A stretch of DNA of 64,000 nt, from the NCBI GenBank assembly GCA_028583685.1, contig JAMXIF010001253.1, positions 35,865,088 to 35,929,087 of the forward strand, given 5' to 3'. Positions 50,501 to 62,500 of this stretch are shown here, in pieces (position 1 is the stretch's first letter; the number at the start of each line of letters is the position of its first letter). Source of the DNA: Petaurus breviceps papuanus (Eukaryota; Chordata; Mammalia; Diprotodontia; Petauridae). A program made the translations under genes and the position numbers. The notes beneath the pieces were generated by a model that saw only the letters and a list, made by a program, of their open reading frames with translations, did not search any database and was not told where the DNA came from.

Positions 50501-53500
50501 ACTCCAGTATCTTTGCCAAGAAAACCCATGGACAGTAATCAACAAACATGAGCTTTGACAGACTTTGGGAGACAGTTGAAGACAGAATGGTCTGGCATGC
50601 TGTAGTCCATAGGATCATGAAGGATCACACAGTTGAATGAATAACAGCAATACCCCCAAGCATTGGGTCAGAGGATCTCAGTATCCCTTGTTAGGTTAAA
50701 ATATTAGACCAAATCAAATAGATGAAATTTAATAGAAATGTGAAGTCTTGAAATTGAATCCAAAAAAAATCAACTTTACAAGTTTTAGAAGCATGGCTAA
50801 ATGGCAATTTTTTCTAAAATTTTGCTGGTTTTAGTGGAGCAGCTTGAATTAACAGTGTGATATATAGCAACCAAAACCTAATACAATCTTAAACTGCATT
50901 AAAAGAGGCATAGTGTCTGGAATTAAGGAGTTGATGGACCTTTTTATACTCTGCCCTGATCTTACTTAATTTAAATGTTATGTTCAGATCTGGGCACCAT
51001 ATTTTAGGAGAAAATGTATAGAGTGGTATATGTCCAAAGCTGGCACAAATGATGACGATCACAAAAATTATACCATGTGAAGATGGGTTGAGGTTACTGA
51101 GAAGTGAGGAGGGGTGAGAGAAGAGAGGATTTCAAAGTTTGTGATAGCTGTCTTCAAGTATTTTCAATGAGTAAGATGCTTGGATTTGTTGGGTATAACA
51201 TCAGGCAATGTGGATGAAACCACTTTCTTTTGTCAATACAAAATTTTTGTTTTTAAAAAAACTTTAAAAACCTTTGAGATTATTGAGTAATAAGAATTCA
51301 TGTTGCATTTGTGAATATAATTATATGGGTATATATGTGTGTCTGTGCATCATACATTGTAGCAATGGATAGATATAAACTAGCTCAGTCAGTTGCTAAC
51401 TGTGACTCACATACAAGTATCTCCCCAGCTATAAAATGAGGAGGTTGGAGTAGAAACCTTTCTAAAGTCCCTTCCATCTCAAAATACATGATCCTATGTT
51501 TGGCTTGACCCCACAGGGCACAGTTAGGAGCAATGAGTGGAAGTTCCCAAGGGACATTTAGTCTTGAAGTAAGGAGAATTTTTTTTTTTAAACAATTAGT
51601 GCTCTAAAAGAAAAATACACTTCTTTGGGAGATCATGTTTTCCTCTTATTGGGAGGGGTCTTAAAGCACTGGTTGGATTTTTAATTATCATAGAAGTCCT
51701 GTTTTTAGGTATTGACTAGATTAGGTGCAAAACAATGAAATAGCTGGTATTGTAGTAGAAAGAGGATGGAATTTAAATCCCATCTTAACAATTTACTATT
51801 TTATGTGACCTTGGGCAAATGGCTTCCCCTTTCTGGCCTTCTATTTCCATATCAGTAAAACTAAGCAGTTGGACTAGGTTACAATTTCAAAGCTAGAAGG
51901 TTATCTTAAGACATTTAGTGCTACTTATACCTGAAAAAGAATTCCCTCTCCAAGATACCTGATCAAATTGTCTTGTAGACTTTGCTTGAAGTGGATTTAC
52001 ACTGCTTCCTAAGTAGCCTGTTACAGTCTTCAGAAAGCTCTAATAGTCAGGAAATGTTTCCTTATATAAAATCTAATGTGCCTTTTTGCAGTAGCCACTG
52101 CATTATTATTAGGTTTATCAGGCTAAGCAGATCAGGTCTGATTCTCTTCCATTTGACAGCTATTCAAGTACTTGTGGAGAGCTACAGTACTGGGTGCCTC
52201 CTGAGTCTCCTTTTCTGTTCCTGGTTCCCTTGTCTGATTCTCACATGGCATGAACTAGAGTCTTCACCATTCTGTTTGTTCTCATGGTTGTTCCTCAGCT
52301 TAACAGTGTCCTGCCAGGGCAGAAGGAAGGAAGGCAGACTATCACCTCCTTATTACCAGATGTTATACATAGTGAGCATTCTCTTCTAACTATCCTCATC
52401 TGTTTAAATGTTGGATAAATTTATTTGAAATATATGAGAACAAGGCAGTGCTTTCTCACAATTGGTGTGTGTAATCCTGAATTTATGGTAACTTTAATAC
52501 ATTCCTGTTGTATAATAACATGCACACACACCATAAAATAATCATTTTTAACAAACTTTAAATTTTATTTGAATTTTTTTATTAAGAACTTTACAGACAT
52601 GAATATTTCTAAGAGAAAACAGAAAGAGGACTCCATATGAAAGAAATCAGGACTGTTCACTATGTTCAAGTTTTTTTTTTAAAGTTTATTTCCTAATCAA
52701 CATGTTAATTCCAACAGTGCCTTGCTTGTCTTTTTTCTCTTCTGAGCTTCAGTTCTGTTCTATGCATTTTAAAAATAATTTCACACTCTTATATGGGGGA
52801 TATTACTGTCACTTCTTATCCCCTAACACCCTCACCCCCCAAAAAAAGCCCTCCCTTGTAACAAATATAGTCAAGTAAAACAAATCCATGCATTTTACCC
52901 TTTCTAAATATGTCTCATTCTGTATTCTAGCCCATCACTTCTCTGTCTGTCATCATTAGTGTTCTAGGAGTTGTGAATATTCATCAGTCACATCGATCAT
53001 AATTCAGGTTTTTCGCAGTTATTTTTGTTAAAATGTTGTAATCATTCTGTAGTTTGTTCTCTTCCTGCTTCTCACTTCACTCTACATCAGTTCCATTTTA
53101 AAATTTACAAAGCATTTTAGGATGGAAGCATGTTCAGGTTCAGAAGTAATAATTTCAAACAGGTATTCAGGATAATTTTTAGTAATAAATCTTATGATTT
53201 TAATTTATTTCGGTGGGTATTTAGAGTAGGGTTCTTTTGTCCTGAATTGATATTTGACTTTGCCATTCCCTTAAATTTATAATTTTGGATATTAGGAAAA
53301 TTTTAAGAAGGAAATTAATTAATTGTAAGTTAGTTATTGATTACTTATGATGTACTAATAATTCTCATGGACATGAACAATAAATCAATGTTGAACCTAT
53401 CTTTTTTTCTACCAACTACTATTGAAATTTTTTTAAATGTTTGGAGCTTATTTCTAGGTCGCATTTATTGAAATGTCACACAAACCACATCATTTGATAT

Positions 53501-56500
53501 ATTTAAAATACATAGTCTGAAAACCTTTTCACCTAACAGTAGTATTTTAAGGATTGACTTCATAATAAATATAAGCAAGATTAACTGAATATGTAGGGTG
53601 TTGGTACACAATTTAAGATTCTGGTGCATTTATCCAAGCATCACATAAAATATACATAATTTCAAAGATAGAAATTGATATTCCAGTAAAAATTACCTGT
53701 TTTATTGGGTAACATTTAAGTTATGGTTCTTATAAAAATTGCCATTCAATTTTTTTTCCCTCTAAATTTCATAGGGTTGGTCTTGCTGTAAGAGAAGAAC
53801 AACAGATTTTTCAGATTTCCTAAGCATTGTAGTAAGTAATTAATGTTTATTGTAATGTTTATTTTGTATATATTGATAATGGACCCTAATTTTACTTTGT
53901 ATTGCTATAATATGATTTGACAAAACTTCTCACAGTATAGGAAAACTTCTACATTGGAGGATTTAGATTTAAACATTTATCGTTCATGGTGACAGTCCCA
54001 TCTCCAAGTTTTTTTTGAGGCTATCATACTCATTATAATGGCTAATTTAGCAACCACTCAGAACTTATGAAAAGGAACCTTGGTCACCTCTTCCTTTTTA
54101 GGACCAGTTTGAAGCTACAAGTTACTAAAAATAATTAGCTATTAATTTAGACTCGTTCCTCATTATAATTAGAAAGAAAAACTTAAAAGTGTAAAAGCTT
54201 TAGAGAAAAACATAAACATAACATTTTTAAAGTCCCTAATTGCTCTTATCACAATGAGCTCTTCATTGTCCTTTGTCTCTCCCCAAATCAGGAGAGCCTT
54301 TACTATCAATAAGTAAAGTATATATGCTAGTTAGAATTCAAAGTAAGTCTTTCTTACATAGTAAATGATGTGACTAAAGAATTTAAGAACTCGTAAAACT
54401 GGAACTTCGGGGGTATGTAAAAGATTTTCATTGAATGTGGCACTATAATACTAAAGTAAGCATTTTTATTAATAGGGTTGTACAAAGGGTAAGCACAATG
54501 ATGAGAAACCCCCTGAGCCTGTCAAACCCGAAGTCAAGACTACCTCTGAGAAGAAGGAATTGTCTGAATTGAAACCTAAATTTCAAGAACACATTATTCA
54601 AGCCCCTAAACCAGTAGAAGCAATAAAAAGGCCAAGGTATACTTTATAAAGAGTTGTGTTTTTCTGACATGCTTAAACAATAGCATTCCCAGTATTTCAT
54701 TTTGTTTCCTTACATTATTGTGTAATGGTATTTGAAAATAGATGTTTATGGACACAGGGAGTGTTCTCTAAATTTTTAATAGGTTGTAACAGTTTTTTGA
54801 ATGGATACATGCCTTTGTTGAATCATGCACATGTCTCTTGGATTTAAGTATATTCATTTGGGCTACAAGTAAATATATTTTTAAATTTGATAACAATAGT
54901 GTTCAAAAATTCTCTAGCCCAGATGAACCAATGACAAACTTGGAGTTGAAAATAGCTGCTTCACTAAAACAAGCACTGGATAAACTTAAACTGTCATCTG
55001 AGAATGAAGTAGATAAAAAGGGTAAGAATTTTATCATCTTGCTCTGTAACTTAACGGGGTTCTAGAAGAGAAGGGAGCTAGTAAAAGTTTACTGATGTAA
55101 ACTATGAAAGGTACTAGAGAAGTAGGACATATGGCTGAGGCAGTTCATTCAAACAGTTGAATATTTAATCAAAAAGTACAATCTATTAATAGAATTGTGT
55201 AAAGGGTGTGATGGAGATTCTGGAACCATTATTGAAAAATGTATTAGTTATATTTTCTTGTGAGTCATTAATAGCTAATATAATTTTAAAATCCCCTTTA
55301 ATGATGGATTATTGTATATTATTCTTTCATCCTTCTTTGTAATGTACTAAATGTATTTTCTCTTTTTGATTTCCCTTTTAGGCTAGAATTGAGTATTATA
55401 TTGTATATTCCCACAATAGCAAATATGCTTTCTAAAATTTGTTGGTAAAGCTTTTTACTTAAAACAGTCCAATCCTAAATTAAGTTTTGGCCACCTGATA
55501 ACTAGAACTTTAATACTAAGGTACATAGATTTTAATCTTTAACATAAATTTTAGAAAAAAAAAACTAACATGATTGTATCTTGAATGAAGATAGACATTT
55601 TCTAAAATGGGGCCAAAAGGCAAAAAAGTGTTAGTGAATTGAAATGCTTTTTCTTCAGAATACTTATAAAGACCCTTTCATATTTCAGATGAGGACAGTG
55701 ATGAGATTAAGATTGGGACTTCATGTAAAAATGGTGGCTGTGTAAAGGTAAATTGCTTTTTTTGTAAAACCTATAATGGATGTCACATGAGGCTATAAAA
55801 TTATACATTTGTAGAGATGAATAAGATAGTCATCCAGTAGTAGTCTGGGTTATTTTTTTGTTCTTTGCAGTTTCCAAAATTAATGTATTATCTTCATCAG
55901 TCTTTTCTCACTTGTTCAGGAAGTTTGTAAAGGGACTTGTTCTAGATTCTGAAAGCTAGGGAAAATAGATTTATTGGTCAGATTCAGATTTAATGAGCCA
56001 TTGTTTTGCAGGACCAGCTTGAAACTTAAAAATAAACTTGTCTGTATGTCATGCTGGTAAATAAGACACAGATGTGACAGAGTTAGCACCTTCATTCAAC
56101 TTCAAAAAATATTTTATCAACCTGTTGATATCAGTGTATGTATTCTATATAAAAATAGTAGCACCCACAAATTTATCTTAAATATAGGATTACAGAAAAC
56201 TTATATTTAAATTGAAGATGAATATTGTTTTTAGGCATATTTTATAAATATGAAAAGGCATAATTTTTTTCTCACCATTATGGGTATACTGGATATATAC
56301 TCAAAGTATCCTTTGTATTTTGTGCATAGTATTACTATACTCAGCTTTCTAGGACATCCCCAGGGACTCTGTCAGATTTTATCCCCTCTCTTTTTTCCTT
56401 CAAACCTCCACATAACCTTGCCCAAGTTCTCTCTCACTTCACTTGCCTCTACCTGAAGCCCTAAGATGCAGCCTGAACCTAGAGCTACTTATTTCAGACA

Positions 56501-59500
56501 TATGTGATCCTTAGGCAGAAGTTGATTGTTTTAATGAAGCCAGTAAATGTTGCCTTATATTTCTGTAACATTTTTAGTTTCATGTGCTGGAAATGAGTAA
56601 TCATTTTAGGATTCTGAGTTATTTTGACATATATTAAGTATCACAGACTGAAGAAAATGCTAGTAACATAAGTCATTTCCTGATTTTATGAATGCATCCA
56701 GAATGTTTTCTAATTTTTTATTATTACTAAGTTGTAATTTTGATTTCTTAGAATTGAAGGATAAATGTTTAATAATTATTTCAAGTATTTGCAGTGTTCA
56801 ATTTTGAGTGCTCTATATTCTTAATGTAGGTTTTTATATGTTCCATGCTTTAAAATGGTGTACTTGCCTATCATTTGTCACTTTGAACCCTTTTTTTCTT
56901 CCCCATTTCCAAAGACATACCAAGGTCCACAGAGTATAGAAGAAGTGTGTATTTTTCATTCTGGAGTCCCTATTTTCCATGAAGGGTAAGCATAACAAAA
57001 CTTAAGCACTGTGTTTCTTATATAAATTAATTATCTTAAAAATAATCTTTTGTCATCATTTTATTATTCTTCAAAAACCTTTAAAAGTGGTATGTCATTT
57101 TCATTCTACTTTTGCTTTTCCTGCTTGCTGCTGGTACTTTGCTTAAGTTAATAATGTGAGATTTATCTATTTTTGATGATCCCCTATCATAGTATTAATA
57201 GGTATTGTTTTAATGGTCCTAGTTATAATAGGTCAGTATTAGACTTTTTAGATTAATGACATGAGAAAAAAAAACAGGAGGTACTATTGTAATGCCACTG
57301 CTTAGTAATTTTAAAAAGAAATCATTGCTGTGCTTCTAAAAAAAAAATAGCTGCAGAGGCCAACCTAGAATTTTCTCATTGACTTGCAACGAGATGTCCT
57401 ATTCTCTGAAGTCAATATTCTAATGGGATCTCTAGCCAGTATTTTAAAAGTTGCAGTTAGAGTAAGCAGCACAGAAAAAAAGAATTTGTTTCACTTTGTA
57501 GAAAATGTTTTTTTAATACTGAAGCCCCATGTTTCATATAGGAAGTAAACATGTTTTAAAGAGCCACTTTTATATAGACTGTTTAGAGACTGCTGTATAT
57601 ATGAAATTCATTACGTAGTAGTTTCCCAACATAAATATTGTTTTCAAATGGTGACTCAAGATGGATACATTTATTAAGATAAATATCTTTTGAAATATGA
57701 TACATCAACATGTTCAGGGTTTAACAGTTATTTTTTGGTTACTGCTATTTTATTAATTCTTGCTACCTTTCATTAAATTTTTGAGGAAATAGACTAGATA
57801 AGTCTATATGATATTGGTTATAATATTGTATATCTAACATTAGTCTTTGGAATTTTTATAATTTAAAGGATGAAATATTGGAGCTGTTGCAGGAGGAAAA
57901 CTTCTGATTTTAATACATTTTTGGCCCAAGAAGGATGTACAACAGGAAAGCATTTGTGGACAAAAAAAGATGCTGTAAGTAGACATTGATTTTATATCTC
58001 TCAAGATCAGAATAGTTTAAGTGAAATTGCAGTCAGTGATCAGTGACCAATTTGAGCTTATCTTATTTAAAAAAAAATTTTTTTCATCTTTTAGTTTTTC
58101 ATGATCTGCTTGTTGGACACTTTTAGTCTTTGCTTTTTTTTTGTCTTTTTTTAAAAATAAATTGTATTGATGCCTTTTTTTCATCACTGTCATTTCTGAA
58201 TATAATAACCCTATCTACTCCTCATCTTGCCAGCTTGAGATTGAACTCTTTCTTCCTTGCAACAAAGAAACAGTTATGCGGAAGCAACAACACTTTGTCT
58301 CTCTCCCAAGGAGGGAAGTATTTTTTTATGTGATCTTTTCATTTACAATTCTGTAGACATTATTTTTGGAATAAGAATGGACATATGATTTCACTTGGTG
58401 TAGAGAATGTTCTGTCAGCACTGCAGATCAGTAATTGGTATGAAACTTCTAAACCTAGTCCTGAGGCACAAAGAAGTTAAGTGAGTCACGCATAATGGCA
58501 ATGACATGTAAGAGGTTCCACTCAGCTGAGATCTTGATCCACTACCACAGGTTGTTTGCTTCTCATGTTATTTCTTATTTCAAAATAATAAAACATTAAA
58601 TTCAGATACCATGGTTCAGCCATTCCCAAGAGATGGGGATTCACTTTGTTTCTAGTTCTTGCTCCCACAAAAAGTCTTTCTATAAATACCTTTGTCTATA
58701 TTGAACTTTTGTTTTTGCCTTTGACCTCCTTGGTCAAAGTAATGCATTCATACAGGAATGAGATCAAAGACATGAAGAGTTAAATTATTTTTATTTTAGG
58801 TATGCATTTTCCCCCAACTTGAGAGTAATGTATGTAGTAGCAAAAAGAGTAAAACCAGAGAGCTAATTTTGAAAATTGAAGCTCCAATGCTGCCAACACA
58901 GGTTCTTAGATCTGCTTTGTTAAAGGAAAGCAACTCAAAATGGGTTAACAAGCTTACTTTAATCAGTCAGACATATATCGTTTACCTTGTTCAGGGGAAA
59001 AAGGTCAGCATCCCGAACTTCAAAGTATACAGGCAGAATTATCAAGACAGAAACAGATCAAGTAGACAGCTTTCCAAACTGTCCAGCCATTACATCCATA
59101 CCAAATCAACATCTGGGTTTTTCAAAGCCGGCGGGGCTCTGGACAACGGCTTCCCAGAATCCAGATCAAATCACAGAACACTTCTCAAAGTGAGCCCCAA
59201 AACAAAGCCTCACATCAGGGCTTATATAGCCTTCTCCTGGCTCAGAGAACATAACAACCTTTTGGACCCACTGGCCAATCAAAAAGTATCTATTGAAAAA
59301 CAAGCCTCCCACCCCAGGTTCCAGGTGCACTTTAGCCTAGGGGCAGGGAAGATCTTTAAATTTACAGTAAATTATATTGCTATAATTTCTCGAGAGAAAA
59401 ATAAGTTAGGCCATTCAAATCCTTTCTTCATTCCACCTTCCCCAAATCTTTCTAAATTCTCAGAAAGTATTCAGTTATTAAATAGTTAACTATTTTTTTA

Positions 59501-62500
59501 TTTGAAATATTAATTTTTGGTCATATTAATTGCAAAATAGTGTTTTATATGTGTTATCTGCACTTCAGAACACTAATTCACCTTGTATAGCCAGCAATTA
59601 CAGCACATGTATTATTGAAGTTTATAGTAGGTATATCTTTGCTTAATATCTTTGTTTTCAGTGCTGATGCCTGGGTCAGGAATGCGGCTTCCACCTACAT
59701 CTCAAATGGATATCTTGTCTAATACTTTCTTCACAGCTATCCTTGTTTTACAGATTAGGAAACTTAGGCTCACTGGAATTTAAAAGCTAGTTTATAAAGC
59801 TAGTAAATACATCTGAACCCAGGTCTTTTAACAAGTGCCCTGGCTCTTCTTTGTACATGACAGTGTCTTTTCCTGTGCAAAATTATGACATAAGACATAT
59901 GATGTGGCTTTCAAGAATAAAGAGTGCTGTATTTTCTAAAAGCTAAAATAAAAACTTGGACAAGTAATGTTATATTTTTACCTAATGTATTTAGTGATTG
60001 ATTAAAAGATACAAATTCCCAAGCCAAATGGCATTTTTAGATTTAAATATATTGATTTCATTAGGATGAAATTTAAGACAAATGCTACATAAATAATGGA
60101 AGTTTAAAAGATGTTTTCATAGAGGAAACTTTGAAATAAACCTTTAAAATGTTTCTGGAAGTATAGGCCAAGGTAATGTACTTTATCTAAAAAGGGGGAG
60201 AGATTAAGGGAATAAACATTTATCCAGTACCTGCTATGTGCCAGGCACTCTGCTAAGCTATTAGTACAAATATCTCATATTTCTTCACAATAACTCTTGA
60301 GAGGTAGATTGTATTGTTATCTCCATTTTATAGTTGAGGTAACTGAGGCAAGCAGAGTAACTGACTTGTCCAGGAGTCACACAGCTAGTAAGTGTCTTAG
60401 GCCAATATGTTCTCCACTGTGTCATCAGCTGCCTCTGGTTTTATTAAAACTTTTAGCAATTTTTCTCATACTTCCTGTTTTCACAAACTGTTGTTAGAAA
60501 ATCATTCTTCCTTTCTGTTTTGTCCTAGATTTTCTGAAATCTCAGCATAAAAAGACCCTGATAAAATTCTTTCAGATGCCTTACTGTAATGTGATAGCAA
60601 ATAAAATAACTTTTGTAAATGCTTTGCAAAACTTAAAGCACTGTATTATAATTAAAAGCTATTATGTGAAGGTGACCCTGGATTCTTGAAAACTGTTACA
60701 GCAGAAAGAATATGAATAGTAAACTAGAAAGATTTTGAGTATGGGCATGGTGATGGACTTTGATATATTAGGATGGGTCATCACCAGATTGACCATGGTG
60801 CTGAATTTTGGGGAACACAGCAAGCTCTTAAAGAACATCTAGTAAATTGGGATTTTTGTTGGTTGAAAAGTACTTATACTGATGGAAACTTTGGATTCTT
60901 GAAGTAATGTAAGGGAGTAATTAAAAATGTAGTAATAAAAAAAGATCATTCTTTGAATTTCCCCTCTTTCATCTCTTTTATTCTTTACAAAATGTATAAT
61001 ACAAAGGTTTCTAAGTAATCTTAGTAATTAATTCACATAAACACACATGGCACTAAAAAAGATTTTCAAGTTTATTCCACAATAACTTGACTTTTACTTT
61101 TAAATTTCACCCCCAAAAATTTCTATTTCCTTGGTTGGTGAGTTGTAATTTATGTAAATTTGGGAGAAGAGACATAAAATTCCAAAATTATGTTTTAATT
61201 TTATGTCATTTTTGGTTAATACTAGGTTTGGCTAGGAAAGCATTTTAATTTGATTAATTTTTTGGAACTACTTTAAATGTAACCCATTAGAATGCGATTT
61301 AATTTATATCAAATAAAATATATTGTAGCATTTTCTCTTGATGACAAGATTGCAAAAATTTAATTCCTGTATCCTCTTATTTGTACTATCTAAAAAATTC
61401 TTTATTTCCCCTATATACTGTGAAAAAAAATCATTGTAGATTATATGCACCCACTATCATCATCATAAATAAAGCATTAAATTGACAGTTACATGTGGTA
61501 CGGTAAAGAACCACATAAACTAGCAGATAGAACCTTGCCTTCTGGAGTTTGAAAATCTAAGCGTTCCTAAACTTTTTTAATATTTCTTGCTACAGGGGAA
61601 AACAGTTGTTCCATGTAGGCATGATTGGCATCAGACAGGCGGTCAAGTTACCATCTCAGTATATGCTAAAAATTCACTTCCAGAGCTTAGTCATGTAAAG
61701 GCAAATAGTACACTGGTGAGTATGCTAATGTGTCTTGGTAAATTATCATATTTTGCTCTTGTTGTCTTTGTACTTTGTAATAAAGCAAAATTTATTTTAC
61801 AGTGAATTTGGAATCTAAAAAGAGAAATAAAATTGACTTGAATGTTTGTCTACAGCAATACAAGAAAAATTAAGAGTAAACTGATTTTTATTTTGAGTCT
61901 TTGGTGTAATATATTTGAAAAATCATTCTTAAAATTTTGCAGACTCAATTTTACATTGGAATCTGCTAAAAAATTTCCTGAAATAGTCATGATTGTTCTC
62001 ATTACCTTATTCATTTGTATAGAATCTTTTATCAAGTACAATTATACTTATTTGATATTCTTCAATTCACTTAAAATGCTCCTTATATTTTCTGCTAATG
62101 ATTTTTTAAATCAGAAATTAGTCAGTAGTATTTTCCTAAAATGGATTTGCTTTGAATAGTGTTCTTCTAAGTGGTTTCAGTTCTATTTGTTTTGGGAAAT
62201 CACAGATAATTTCATAATTAAATTTTTTGGTTTTCTTTGATAATAGAAATTTTTCAGTTTGGTATTTTCCTTTTTTGTTTCAGTTAAATATCCATATCGT
62301 ATTTGAAGGAGAAAAGGAATTTCATCAGAATGTTAAATTATGGGGAGTAAGTATCCATTTTTCAGATTTGTTTTTTGCCAACTCAGAATTTAAAATCCTG
62401 AAGTAAAAGACTTGCATAAGTCGAAACTCTGCATGAAGTAGTCTTCCTCTTATCTGAGGAATAAAAAACTATCTTCTGTACCATTGCTATATGTTAGGAG

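Noticed and set aside
58869-59489. 206-codon open frame on the + strand
   Set aside because: It runs through an LTR fragment and is shared in part with the non-coding copies at 2551 and 6768; no domain, and it is an intron of CHORDC1.
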